The notes: generated by a model from the sequence alone, not told the origin. 64,000 nt of DNA from Kitasatospora sp. NBC_00374 (GCF_041434935.1 NZ_CP107964.1:8291001-8355000), one strand, 5' to 3'; shown: positions 16,233-25,302, counted from the first letter of the stretch. Program-made: numbers and translations.

Positions 16233-17478
16233 CGGCCACCGGCTCCAATCCCAACGGCCCGCGGAAGAGCCGGTGATCGATGACGCTCTTCAGGTACGGC
16301 ACGCCCACCGTGTAGCCGGTGCCGCGCTCCTCGCCGATCATCCGGACCGCCAGCTTCCAGTGCGTCTGCTTCCAGCGTTGGTGCACGGTCTCCAGCTCCC
16401 TGGTGGCCGCGCTCACCAGAGCGAGGCCACCGGCGTCCAGCAGACCGCCCGCGGTGGCGTCCCGGACCGCGGTGGCGAGATCGCTCCAGTCCCCGCGGAC
16501 GCGGTCGCGCAGCTGCCCGACCGCCTCGAAGGCCGGCGAGTCCAGCCGCTCCGGGGGAGGAGGCGAGCAGAGCGCCTCGAATGTCTTGTAATTCCCGGAC
16601 TGAATCGCGCTCGCACCCTCGGTGTAGACGCGGAACACGCGGAACGACTCCGCCCGCATGGTCGCGACGAGCGAGAAGAGGGTGCGCGCCTCGGCGAGCA
16701 GGGCGCTGCACCGGTGAATGTGTTCGGCCGCGGCTGCGGGATTCTTCTCGCGCACCTCGGAAATAGCCGCCCGCATTTCGGAGGCCATCGCGGAAAAGGT
16801 CAGTTCAAAAGACTGCAAAATTCGGATGAAGAGGTACTCGTCATGCGCCGTGTATACCGGCTGCATACTCGTCAGGAGCGCGAGCCGGCGCTCCGGCGAG
16901 GTATCGGCGAGAAGCCGGTGCGATACTTCGGCGATACTCCCGGATGATCCGGTTCCGGTTCCGTCGAGCCGTCTGACAATCGGCGTGAGCGCGGTCTCGA
17001 TCAGCTTCGCGCGTTTTCGCAGCAGTGCGCTCTCGGGTCGCATCTGCGGCAGCCAGTCGTGGCTTTCGGAGCGTACCCCGTCCTCGAACGACCACAGGTC
17101 GGCCAGCAGCAGCCCGACCCATTCGTCCCGGTGGCGGCGGCTGCCTGCGGCGTCCGTGGTCCCGCCGTCGCCGTCGAGCCCGAGCGTCAGCAGGTCGATG
17201 CCGAGGTAGCTTCGGTAGGCGTAGGTGCCGTCCCACTTGTCCAGGGTGACCGCGAGGAACTGATCCAGCATCAGCCGATCGCGGTCGCCGGCGGCCGCCG
17301 GGGCGAGCCTGGCCCGAAGCGACGCCAACGCCTGGAGCACCTCAGTCGGCGCGAAGTGCTTCCCGTCGGCTCGTAAGCATGAGATGACCGATTCGAATGG
17401 AAAATGGACGGCGCGCTCGGATTCATTCCAGTTGACGAGCGCGCACGCCAAGGCCGACGATGCGGCTGAAGAGCGCAT
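16225..17478 (-). CDS. Tryptophan 2,3-dioxygenase-like haem protein lacking the distal His
   Basis: A 417-residue member of the TDO superfamily, longer than usual (about 280). Conserved: YRSYLGIDLL (88-97), DEYLFIRILQSFEL (213-226), FRVYTEGASAIQS (282-294, keeping the substrate-carboxylate Arg283), and WKQTHWKLAVRMIGEERGTG (369-388), with the proximal haem ligand at His373. In Xanthomonas TDO the second block reads LFIIQHQ with the distal His55; here that residue is Leu221. Haem binding should remain while dioxygenation may be altered, as in TDO relatives that do other indole oxidations. It heads the operon, so it is a strong candidate to oxidise Trp or chloro-Trp. Part of the gene (about 16,580-17,000) is visibly less GC-rich than its neighbours. 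Confidence 0.85.
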   Translation of the reverse strand: MRSSAASSALACALVNWNESERAVHFPFESVISCLRADGKHFAPTEVLQALASLRARLAPAAAGDRDRLMLDQFLAVTLDKWDGTYAYRSYLGIDLLTLGLDGDGGTTDAAGSRRHRDEWVGLLLADLWSFEDGVRSESHDWLPQMRPESALLRKRAKLIETALTPIVRRLDGTGTGSSGSIAEVSHRLLADTSPERRLALLTSMQPVYTAHDEYLFIRILQSFELTFSAMASEMRAAISEVREKNPAAAAEHIHRCSALLAEARTLFSLVATMRAESFRVFRVYTEGASAIQSGNYKTFEALCSPPPPERLDSPAFEAVGQLRDRVRGDWSDLATAVRDATAGGLLDAGGLALVSAATRELETVHQRWKQTHWKLAVRMIGEERGTGYTVGVPYLKSVIDHRLFRGPLGLEPVADA

Positions 17479-17700
17479 GATAGGTACCTGATCCCCCGCA
17501 GGATTTGAAGTGCGTCGAATACATCAAGTGCGACGACGCTGTGATGGACAGTACAAGCCGTCCTGGGGCCTGGCAACCCTCATTTGCCCGCCGCCCGGCG
17601 GCGTCGCGCCGCCCGGCTTGCTATGACCCGGGTTGTCCGGTTCTTCCGGAAGGTTGCCATTGATCCTTCTCTGTGCTCTAACTGCTGTCAATTGGAAAGG
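17479..17700. promoter_or_regulatory. Divergent intergenic region of the NRPS cluster
   Basis: This stretch separates the leftward NRPS operon from the rightward carbamoyltransferase. It must hold the promoter of the whole leftward operon, but I see no convincing -35/-10 pair on the minus strand. It is less GC-rich than the coding DNA around it, and includes a short GC hairpin-like run around 17,590-17,615. It is a likely place for cluster regulator binding. Confidence 0.5.
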
Positions 17701-17729
17701 TTGACCAGGAGGAGGGCCCCGCCTATAGT
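17701..17729 (+). promoter_or_regulatory. Sigma70/HrdB-type promoter for the carbamoyltransferase
   Basis: TTGACC at 17701-17706 and TATAGT at 17724-17729 are separated by exactly 17 bases, a near-consensus vegetative promoter that stands out in this GC-rich context. Transcription would begin near 17,736, leaving a leader of about 32 bases before the ATG at 17768. The carbamoyltransferase would thus be read by the main sigma factor. Confidence 0.7.
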
Positions 17730-17767
17730 CCGAGCGGTCTGGATGGCATAAATACGGGGGTGTTTGT

Positions 17768-19795
17768 ATGACTGTCCGTGTCATGGGATTCAATCTGAGC
17801 CACGACAGCAGTGCCTGCCTGGTCGTCGACGGAGAGATTCGTGCCGCTCTCGCATTGGAGCGCACGTCGCGGGTCAAAAGGGGAACGGTTCCGCTGCACG
17901 CCTATGCCGGCGCCATGGCGGAGCTCACCCGCGAAATCCTGGCCGGCGAAGGGCTGACCGCGTCGGACGTCGACTACTGGATCACGACCTCCACCGAGTC
18001 GCGCAACGACGAGGACGAGGCGCGGCTGGCCGGCGTGCTGGGGCTGCTCGTCCCACCGGAGCGCTCCGTCCACCTGCCGCACCCGGGCCACCACCTGGCC
18101 CATGCCAGCGCCGCCTTCTACGCCTCCGGGTTCGACGAGGCCGCGGCCCTGGTCATCGACGCCTACGGTTCGCTGGTCGGCACCGGCCGGGAGCGCGAGT
18201 CCGGCTTCCACTTCCGTCCCGGGGCCGCTCCCGAGCGCGTCCTGCAGACCCTGCGGGACTCCGAACGGGCGGCGGGCTACCACCGCGACGGCGAGATCTG
18301 GATGCCGACCGAACTCACCGGCATCGGTGAGATCTACCGGGTGATCACCCTGGCGCTGGGCTTCCGCGAGTCCGGCACCGTCTACGACGACGCCGGCAAG
18401 ACCATGGGCCTGGCCTCGTACGGCAAGCGGTTCTCGAAGGAGAACCTGTTCATCGAGACGGGGCCGGACGGTTCCCTGAGCTTCGACCGGGTCGCCGACT
18501 CCCTGGTCGAGTTGGGGCTCGCCGAGCGCCACGGCAGCGAACTGCGGCTGCTGCCGCGCCGTCCGCGAGCACCGTACGAGCAGTTCCACTACGACCTGGC
18601 CGCCCAGGTCCAGGCCGAGTTCGAGGAGGCCGTCCTGCACCAGGTCCGCGAGGTCCTGGTCCGCACCGGCAGCCGCTCCCTGGTCGCCGCGGGCGGCTGC
18701 TTCCTCAACTCGACGCTCAATCCGCGGCTCCTGCGGGAGACCGAGATCGATCGGCTGTTCGTCTTCCCGGCGGCCACCGACGACGGCAACGCCGCAGGTG
18801 CCGCGCTCTACGCCTACCACAACCTGGCCGGCCGCCCCTCGTCCGCCGGCAAGGCTCTGCGACACGTCTACCTCGGCCCGCCGCGGGTGACCGGCCGCGA
18901 CCTGGCAGCGGTCGCCGAGCGCTGGCAGCTCCCGGTGCAGCGACACTCCGGCCCGGCCGCCGTCGCCGAGGCTGCCGCCGCGGCCATCGCCCGCGGGGAG
19001 ATCATCGGCTGGTTCCAGGACCGCTCGGAGTACGGGCCGCGGTCGCTGGGAGCGCGCTCGATCCTGTGCCACCCGGGCCTGCCGGGGATGAAGGACCGCC
19101 TGAACGCACGGGTGAAGTTCCGCGAGGGATTCCGTCCGTTCGCCGGATCGGCGCTGGCCGAGCGGGCCCACGACTTCTTCGAACTTCCCACCGAGGAAAG
19201 TCCCTTCATGCTGCTGGTGTGCCCGGTCCGGCCGGCCCGCCAGGAGTCGGTGAGCGAGCTCGTGCACATCGACGGCAGCTGCCGGATCCAGACGGTGGCG
19301 GCGGACACTCCCGGGCCGTTCCGGGCGCTGCTGGAGGCGTTCGACGCACAGACCGGCCTGCCGCTGGTCCTGAACACCTCGTTCAACCTCCGCGGCATGC
19401 CCATCGTGGAACGGCCCGAGGAGGCGATCGACTGCCTCTACGGCTCGCGGCTCGACCGGCTCTTCATCGGCGATCTCGAGATCGCCCGCCCGGACCTGAA
19501 CGCGCTGCATCCGGTCCGAACCGAGGTCCGGGAGCGTTGGTCCGCCAGCCGCGAGACGACCAAGGGTCCCTCTACCGAAGGCGTTTCCGCGCTCGGCATC
19601 GGCATCCTCGAGCGGGCTGACGCGAGCCGCTCGATCCGGGACATCGCCGAGGAGCTCGCCGCCGACCTCGACCAGGCCGTCGACACCGCACTCGACCTGC
19701 GCAGGTTGGGACTGCTCCAGTGGGCCGGGCTGCCCGAGGTGCCGCGCCCGGTCTACCCGCTGGCCCAGTACCTGCCGGACGGCTCGGCGGACTGA
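17768..19795 (+). CDS. O-carbamoyltransferase (NodU/CmcH family) with C-terminal extension
   Basis: A 675-residue carbamoyltransferase that transfers the carbamoyl group of carbamoyl phosphate, via carbamoyl-AMP, to a hydroxyl. It has the N-terminal ASKHA-like Kae1 part (SHDSSACLVVDGEI; GHHLAHASAAFYASGF with metal-binding His108/His112) and the YrdC-like part (WFQDRSEYGPRSLGARSIL, LNTSFNLRGMPIV). Family members usually end near residue 570-590. Here about 85 more residues follow, with SRSIRDIAEELAADLDQA and RRLGLLQW, resembling a PqqD-like winged helix. ATG 17768 is preceded by a GGGGGTG site. By context it probably carbamoylates a Ser or hydroxy group of the peptide. Confidence 0.93.
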   Translation: MTVRVMGFNLSHDSSACLVVDGEIRAALALERTSRVKRGTVPLHAYAGAMAELTREILAGEGLTASDVDYWITTSTESRNDEDEARLAGVLGLLVPPERSVHLPHPGHHLAHASAAFYASGFDEAAALVIDAYGSLVGTGRERESGFHFRPGAAPERVLQTLRDSERAAGYHRDGEIWMPTELTGIGEIYRVITLALGFRESGTVYDDAGKTMGLASYGKRFSKENLFIETGPDGSLSFDRVADSLVELGLAERHGSELRLLPRRPRAPYEQFHYDLAAQVQAEFEEAVLHQVREVLVRTGSRSLVAAGGCFLNSTLNPRLLRETEIDRLFVFPAATDDGNAAGAALYAYHNLAGRPSSAGKALRHVYLGPPRVTGRDLAAVAERWQLPVQRHSGPAAVAEAAAAAIARGEIIGWFQDRSEYGPRSLGARSILCHPGLPGMKDRLNARVKFREGFRPFAGSALAERAHDFFELPTEESPFMLLVCPVRPARQESVSELVHIDGSCRIQTVAADTPGPFRALLEAFDAQTGLPLVLNTSFNLRGMPIVERPEEAIDCLYGSRLDRLFIGDLEIARPDLNALHPVRTEVRERWSASRETTKGPSTEGVSALGIGILERADASRSIRDIAEELAADLDQAVDTALDLRRLGLLQWAGLPEVPRPVYPLAQYLPDGSAD

Positions 19796-19815
19796 GCCTT
19801 CCGCCGGGCTACGCC

Positions 19816-19852
19816 AGTGGCCCCGGACACCGACTCGGTGTCCGGGGCCACT
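19816..19852. terminator. Bidirectional hairpin terminator between convergent genes
   Basis: An inverted repeat of 18 bases (AGTGGCCCCGGACACCGA and its exact complement) is separated by a single C, so the real hairpin has about 16 pairs and a five-base loop. It lies between the carbamoyltransferase stop (19795) and the convergent NRPS stop (19870). There is no T run on either side, as is common in actinobacteria. Confidence 0.85.
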
Positions 19853-19869
19853 CGGTGTTCGCCGACCGG

Positions 19870-22800
19870 TCAGCCCCGGCCGAGGGCGGACAGCGGCAGT
19901 TCGGGCCGCTCGGCCGCCGCGCGCGCGGTGCGGGCCAGCCGGTCCGCCAGCGCTTGGGCTGTCTCCGGCGTGAACAGGTCCGCGCGGTAATGCAGTTCTC
20001 CGATCAGCCGGTCGCCGTCCGGCCGCACGGTGAGCAGCAGGTCGAGCACGTTGCCGCCCTGCGCGGCACGCACCGGCTCGACCGAGACCCCGGGCAGCGC
20101 GAGCCGGTCCGGCTGCTGGGTCAGCAGCTGGAAGGCCACCTGGACCAGCGGGTTTCGGGTCAGGTCGCGCGGCGGGCGCAACGCACTCACCAGCTGGTCG
20201 AACGGCACCTCCTGGTGCCGGTAGGCGGCCAGCGAGGCCGATCTGACCCGGGCCACCAGCTCGGCGAAGCCCGGGTCGCCGGCGCAGTCCATGTGCAGGG
20301 CCAGGGTGTTCACGAAGAGCCCGACCAGCGGTTCGGTCTCCGTCGACGTCCGGTTGCCGGCGAACGTGCCGACCAGGAAGTCGTCCTGGCCCGAGAGGTC
20401 GGCCAGGGCCGCGGCGAACACCGCCAGCAGCACCATGAACGGTGTCGCCCCCGCACCGCGTGCGACCGCGTCGACCTCCCGGACGGTCGCCGCCGGCAGC
20501 TCGAAACCGACGACCCGGTCGACCGAGTCCCGGAGCTCCGCGCGGGGGAAGTCCGTCGGCAGATCGAGCACCGGCGGCACCGGTGCCAGCTGCGCGCGGC
20601 GCCGCTCCAGTTGCTCGCGCAGCGCGGTGCGCTGCGGCAGGCTCCGCTGCCAAGCCACGTAGTGCGGGTACTGGACCGCGAGCGGGTCCAGTACGGCCGG
20701 CCCACGGCCGTTGGCGCGGGCTTGGTAGTAGGCCGCCAGGCCCTGCCAGAACACGTCCAGGGACCAGTCATCGGCGACGATGTGATGGATCACCAGAACC
20801 ACCACATGGCTCGCTTCGGCTACCCGCAGCAGCGTCATGCGCAGCAGCGGTCCACGGTCGAGCCGGATCGGCAGGCGCAGCTCCCGGTCGATCGCCGCCG
20901 CGACCCCGGAGTCCTCGGCGCCCTCGAGCGAGACCGTCTCGAACGGCGGCGTGCCGGCCTCGGAGACCACCTGGTACGGCACGCCGTCCACGGCGCCGAA
21001 GGTGGCGCGCAGTGCCTGGTGCCGGGCGATCGTGTCACCCAGCGCGGCCCGCAGCGCCTCCGGGTCCAGCGGCCCGGTGAGGCGGTAGGCCTCCAGCATC
21101 AGATAGTCGGTGCTGCCCGGGGTGAACTGGTCGAGCAGCCACAACCGCTGCTGCGCGAAGGACAGTTCGTGCCGGTACCCGGCCTCCCTGACGGTCGCCG
21201 GGATGCCCTGGACGGGGCCCGGGCGCGCCGCGGCGCGGTCCACCAGCGCGGCCAGGTCCTGCACCGTCCGGTGGGTCAGCAGGTCCTCGACGGACAGGTC
21301 GCAGTTCAGCGCCCGGCGGATCCGGGCGCAGATCCTGGTGGCCGCCAGCGAGTGGCCGCCGAGGTCGAGGAAGCCGTCATCGAGGCCCACCGGTGCGAAT
21401 TCCAGTACCGTCTCCCAGATCTCCGCCACGATCTGCTCGGTCTTGGTGCGCGGTGGGAGATAGGCCGCGGCCAGCGCGGGCCGCGCGGATCCGGGGTCAG
21501 GCAGGGCGTTGCGGTCGATCTTCCCGCTGGAGGTCAGGGGCAGCGTGTCGAGGGTGATCCACACGGTCGGGATCATGTAGTCGGGAAGCCGCCCGGCCAG
21601 CCGGGCCCGCACCGCCGCGAGGTCGCACTCCTCGACGGAGGGCACCAGGTAGGCGGCCAGCCGCTGCTCGCCGCCCACCGTGGCCGGAGCGGTGACTGCC
21701 ACGGCCGCCACGGCGGGGTCCGCCGAGAGCGCGGTCTCGATCTCGCCGAGCTCGACCCGGTTGCCGCGGATCTTCACCTGCTGGTCCATCCGGCCCAGGT
21801 ACACGATGGCGCCGTCGGGAAGCCGGCGGACCAGGTCCCCGGTGAGGTAGAGACGCTCTCCGGGCGTGGCCGCGTACGGATCGGGGACGAACCGGTCCGC
21901 GGTCAGGCCCGGCCGGCCGTGGTAGCCGCGCGCGAGCTGGACGCCCGCCAGGCAGAGCTGGCCCGGCGTCAGATCAGGTACCGCGCGCAGCTCCGCGTCC
22001 AGTACCAGCGCCCTCGTCCCGGGTACCGCGTGCCCGATCGTCACCGGCTCGCCGGGGAGGCAGCGGACACCGGTGGACTCGACGCTGGCCTCGGTGGGAC
22101 CGTACAGGTTGAAGACGTCGCAGCCGAGGTGCTCGTGCGCCGCCGACACCAGGTCGGCGGTGAGCGCCTCGCCGCTGCACAGGATGCGCCGAAGGGACGG
22201 CAGCGGTCCCACCGGCTCGGCGAGGAAGGCCCGCAGCATGGAGGGCACGAAGCTGACCGTGGTGATCCGGTGCTCGCCGATCACCTGGGCCAGGTAGCGC
22301 GGGTCGCGGTGCCCGCCGGGCCGGGCCATCACCACCGTCGCCCCGTTGGCCAGTGGCCAGAACAGCTCCGGTACCGACACGTCGAAGCTGTAGGGCGTCT
22401 TCTGGAGCACCCGGTCGCCGACCGCCAGCGGGAACCACTCCTGCGCCCAGGCAAGGCGGTTGACCACCCCGGCGTGCGGTACCACGACCCCCTTCGGCCG
22501 CCCGGTCGAGCCGGAGGTGTAGATGGCGTAGGCCGGGTTGGCGGGGGCCGGCGCCATCGGGCGCGCCCTGCCGTCGCGGGCCGCGGCCGAGTCGGCGCCC
22601 TCGGTCGCGGCCGTATCCGTGCCCTCGGCCGCGGCGGTGTCCTCGTCGTCGGCGTGCACCACCACCCCGTGGTAGGCCGCGAATCCTTCGGCCAGCCGCC
22701 GATCGGTGACCACGAGGGGCGCCGCCGAATCCTCCAGCAGGTAGGCGAGCCGGTCGGCGGGATAGTCCGGGTCGAGGGGCACGTAGGCGCCGCCGGCCTT

Positions 22801-23040
22801 GAGCACCGCCAGCAGGGTGACCAGCAGTTCCACCCCGCGGTGCAGGCAGACGCCGACCGGGAGTTCGGGGCCCACGCCCAGCGACCGCAGGCGGTGCGCC
22901 AACCGGTCGGCCCGCCGGTCGAGGTCCCGATAGGACAGCTCTGTCGCGGTCGCGGCGGTGTCGCCGACGATCAGGGCGATCGCGTGCGGCGTCCTGGCGA
23001 CCTGGGCCTCGAAGAGTTCATGGATACAGCGCTCGCTCAC
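19870..23040 (-). CDS. NRPS: A-PCP-C, serine-family pocket
   Basis: A 1,056-residue module. The adenylation domain has YTSGSTGRPKG, YGPTEAS, YLTGDLVR, QVKIRGNRVELGEIE and SSGKIDRNALP; a PCP follows (LGGHSLAATRI); then a condensation domain with HHIVADDWS (D in place of the usual G) ends the protein. The pocket read by eye is D-V-P-S-L-S-L-V-E, closest to the Ser code (D-V-W-H-L-S-L-I-D) with changes at two positions, so Ser or a related small polar amino acid such as diaminopropionate is my guess. Between A2 and A3 is an unusual insertion of about 30 residues with DTAAAEG/DTAATEG repeats. GTG 23040 is chosen because AAGGAG lies 6 bases upstream. The gene is convergent with the carbamoyltransferase. 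Confidence 0.93.
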   Translation of the reverse strand: MSERCIHELFEAQVARTPHAIALIVGDTAATATELSYRDLDRRADRLAHRLRSLGVGPELPVGVCLHRGVELLVTLLAVLKAGGAYVPLDPDYPADRLAYLLEDSAAPLVVTDRRLAEGFAAYHGVVVHADDEDTAAAEGTDTAATEGADSAAARDGRARPMAPAPANPAYAIYTSGSTGRPKGVVVPHAGVVNRLAWAQEWFPLAVGDRVLQKTPYSFDVSVPELFWPLANGATVVMARPGGHRDPRYLAQVIGEHRITTVSFVPSMLRAFLAEPVGPLPSLRRILCSGEALTADLVSAAHEHLGCDVFNLYGPTEASVESTGVRCLPGEPVTIGHAVPGTRALVLDAELRAVPDLTPGQLCLAGVQLARGYHGRPGLTADRFVPDPYAATPGERLYLTGDLVRRLPDGAIVYLGRMDQQVKIRGNRVELGEIETALSADPAVAAVAVTAPATVGGEQRLAAYLVPSVEECDLAAVRARLAGRLPDYMIPTVWITLDTLPLTSSGKIDRNALPDPGSARPALAAAYLPPRTKTEQIVAEIWETVLEFAPVGLDDGFLDLGGHSLAATRICARIRRALNCDLSVEDLLTHRTVQDLAALVDRAAARPGPVQGIPATVREAGYRHELSFAQQRLWLLDQFTPGSTDYLMLEAYRLTGPLDPEALRAALGDTIARHQALRATFGAVDGVPYQVVSEAGTPPFETVSLEGAEDSGVAAAIDRELRLPIRLDRGPLLRMTLLRVAEASHVVVLVIHHIVADDWSLDVFWQGLAAYYQARANGRGPAVLDPLAVQYPHYVAWQRSLPQRTALREQLERRRAQLAPVPPVLDLPTDFPRAELRDSVDRVVGFELPAATVREVDAVARGAGATPFMVLLAVFAAALADLSGQDDFLVGTFAGNRTSTETEPLVGLFVNTLALHMDCAGDPGFAELVARVRSASLAAYRHQEVPFDQLVSALRPPRDLTRNPLVQVAFQLLTQQPDRLALPGVSVEPVRAAQGGNVLDLLLTVRPDGDRLIGELHYRADLFTPETAQALADRLARTARAAAERPELPLSALGRG

Positions 23041-23658
23041 GGGCAGCTCCTTGACAAGGGACGTGAGCTGGAATCCGCCGGCCGGTCCTCGGCATCCCGG
23101 CTGCCGGGCCACCCCGCCGGAGTCGGCGCCGGGTCGCCCGTCGGCTGCGCGGTGGCGGCAACACGGCGCTCTCGCACCGGTGCACCGGCGTCCACGGATC
23201 CGCGGCAGCCGTACAGCCTGCCCGCAGTGGGCGCGTTGCGGCCCAGCCCGATCGGGCGAAGGCGTCCCCCAGCCGGACGACCGTAGCACGTGGCCCTGCG
23301 CGTATCGATCGCCCGACAGATGATCCGCGGTTTCCTCTGGCGGAACGGACACGGTTCGTGATGGGATTGGATCCGCGCGCCGTCGCGGCGAGTTCGAGCC
23401 GGCGCCACCGTCAGACGTTCGACGAGCCAGAGCTGCTGACGGTGACTCACCCGCCTTTTCAGTCCGGGTGGTGCCCACTCTCGCGTCCGAGCCCGCTGAG
23501 CATCCGTGGCCGACGCAGCTGCAACGGCCCCGTGGAGAGTCCAGCCGACCGGCGCCGCAGCCCGAGGATCCACCCCCGCGCGGGACCGGTCGGCCGGTCC
23601 CCCCCCGAACCTCGCCCCGCCCAGCGCGGATTGCTGCCCACGGATGATCGGAGATCAC
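23041..23658. other. Intergenic region between NRPS and antiporter; no gene seen
   Basis: Six hundred bases between the divergent A-PCP-C NRPS and the antiporter. No reading frame here has a credible ribosome site and protein-like composition. It must carry the promoters of both flanking genes. Around 23,340-23,360 the sequence is locally less GC-rich, which fits a promoter, but I cannot define boxes. Confidence 0.5.
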
Positions 23659-24993
23659 GTGCCCGCCGCCGGCCCAGTCGTGGCCCTGCCCTCGAACAGC
23701 CTGCTGCTCCTGCTGCTCCAGGCCGGATTACTCCTCCTGCTCGCCCTCGTGCTCGGGCAGCTCGCCGCCCGGTTCCGCCTGCCGGCCGTGGTGGGCGAGC
23801 TGAGCGCCGGCATCCTGCTGGGGCCGACCGTGTTCGGCCACCTCATGCCCGGGCTCTTCGACCGGCTGCTGCCCGCCTCCGCATCCCAGTTCCATCTGCT
23901 GGACGCGGTCGGCCAGTTCGGACTCATCCTGCTGATCGGCGTCACGGGCATGGAGGTCGACCTCGCGCTCGCGCGCCGGCGCCGGGCCACCGTGGCCAGC
24001 ATCGCCACGGCCGGGCTGCTGCTGCCGCTCGGGCTGGGCGTCGGGCTCGGCTACCTGCTGCCGGGCTCGCTCGTCCCGGAGTCGACCGGCCGACTGGCCT
24101 TCGCGCTGTTCCTCGGCGTCGCGCTCTGCGTCAGCGCCATCCCGGTGATCGCCAAGACGCTCGCCGACATGAGTCTCACCCACCGCAACGTCGGTCAGCT
24201 GATGCTGGCCTCGGCGATGGTCGACGACGTTGTGGGCTGGCTGCTGCTGTCCGTGGTCTCCGCCATCGCCGTGGGGACCTCCACCGTCGGCGGTGTCCTG
24301 CGATCCATCGGCCTCACCGGCCTGATCGTCGGCGTGACCGTGCTGCTCGCCCGCCCGCTGATCCGCCGGGTGATGGATCGGGCCACGCGTCGCGGCGACG
24401 GATCAAGCGAGATCGCCACAGCGGTCGTGATCATTCTGCTGAGTGCGGGAACCGCCCAGGCGCTGCACCTGGAGGCGATGTTCGGCGCGTTCCTGGCCGG
24501 GGTCCTGATCGGTATCGGTGCCCCTCGGCTTCCTGCCGGGCTGGCCCCGCTGCGACAGGTGGTCCTGGCGGTCCTCGCTCCACTCTTCTTCGCCACGGCG
24601 GGGCTGCGGATCGACCTGGCCGCGCTCTGGTCACCGGTCGTCCTCGGCGCGGCGCTCCTGGTTCTCGGGGTCGCGGTGATCGGCAAGTTCAGCGGCGCCA
24701 TGCTCGGCGCGCTGGCCGGCCGACTCAACCGCTGGGAGGCGCTGGCGATCGGTGCCGGGCTCAACTCCCGCGGGGTCATCCAGATCGTCATCGCGACCGC
24801 GGGCCTCAGGATGGGCATTCTCAGCGAGGCGACCTTCACGATCCTGATCCTGGTGGCCATCACCACGTCGGTCATGGCCGCCCCCGTACTGAGGATCGCG
24901 ATGCGACACATCGAGCACACCGCAGAGGAACACCTCCGCAGGACCGGCGAACCCCAGCCCTCGTCCAACTCCGACGTCCTCAACCCGGGCTGA
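23659..24993 (+). CDS. Cation:proton antiporter, CPA2 (KefB/NapA-like)
   Basis: A 444-residue polytopic membrane protein with about 12-13 helices. Features are RLPAVVGELSAGILLGPTVFG, GVTGMEVDL, LCVSAIPVIAKTLADM and the ion-binding ASAMVDDVVGW with paired Asp, all typical of CPA2 monovalent cation/proton antiporters. The C-tail is short and cytosolic, without a TrkA-N domain. I chose GTG 23659 (GGAG 5 bases upstream); an in-frame ATG at 23644 lacks a ribosome site. Related antiporters flank glycopeptide and other NRPS clusters, so it may be a cluster boundary gene, but it could equally be housekeeping. Confidence 0.85.
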   Translation: MPAAGPVVALPSNSLLLLLLQAGLLLLLALVLGQLAARFRLPAVVGELSAGILLGPTVFGHLMPGLFDRLLPASASQFHLLDAVGQFGLILLIGVTGMEVDLALARRRRATVASIATAGLLLPLGLGVGLGYLLPGSLVPESTGRLAFALFLGVALCVSAIPVIAKTLADMSLTHRNVGQLMLASAMVDDVVGWLLLSVVSAIAVGTSTVGGVLRSIGLTGLIVGVTVLLARPLIRRVMDRATRRGDGSSEIATAVVIILLSAGTAQALHLEAMFGAFLAGVLIGIGAPRLPAGLAPLRQVVLAVLAPLFFATAGLRIDLAALWSPVVLGAALLVLGVAVIGKFSGAMLGALAGRLNRWEALAIGAGLNSRGVIQIVIATAGLRMGILSEATFTILILVAITTSVMAAPVLRIAMRHIEHTAEEHLRRTGEPQPSSNSDVLNPG

Positions 24994-25302
24994 CCGCCCG
25001 CCGGTCCGGCCGGGCCTGCGAAACACGGGAGGCGGGCCGGGACTTCCCCTGGCCACACTCCCCAGCGATCGTTGTCCGAGGGGTACTTGAACCATCGGCC
25101 AACCTGGAGTTGTGCTTCTGCGGGCTGGAGCTTGCCCGGCCGGCGGTCGTGGGCAGTGGCGGCTGGATTCCATTCGGGTGAGGTCGGAGGGCTGCGGACG
25201 TCTGTGAGACCGCCCCGGCGATCGCTGCGGGCTCCGAGACCACAGTTGGTCAGCTGCCGGGTACGGGTAGGCCTCCGACACCTCCAAGGAGCGGGAGTAT
25301 CG
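24994..25302. other. Intergenic stretch without a recognised gene
   Basis: About 300 bases between the antiporter and the coiled-coil protein. I see no convincing gene or RNA; the last 40 bases contain two GGAG-type ribosome sites for the downstream start. Confidence 0.4.

Noticed and set aside
16225..17478. Ordinary tryptophan 2,3-dioxygenase giving (chloro)kynurenine, as in taromycin-type clusters
   Set aside because: The distal His is Leu and the protein is 130 residues longer than normal; no kynurenine formamidase is present, so I keep the call as TDO-like.
19720..23286. A 3.5 kb plus-strand open frame antisense to the A-PCP-C NRPS
   Set aside because: Same reason; the minus strand carries A, PCP and C motifs in order.
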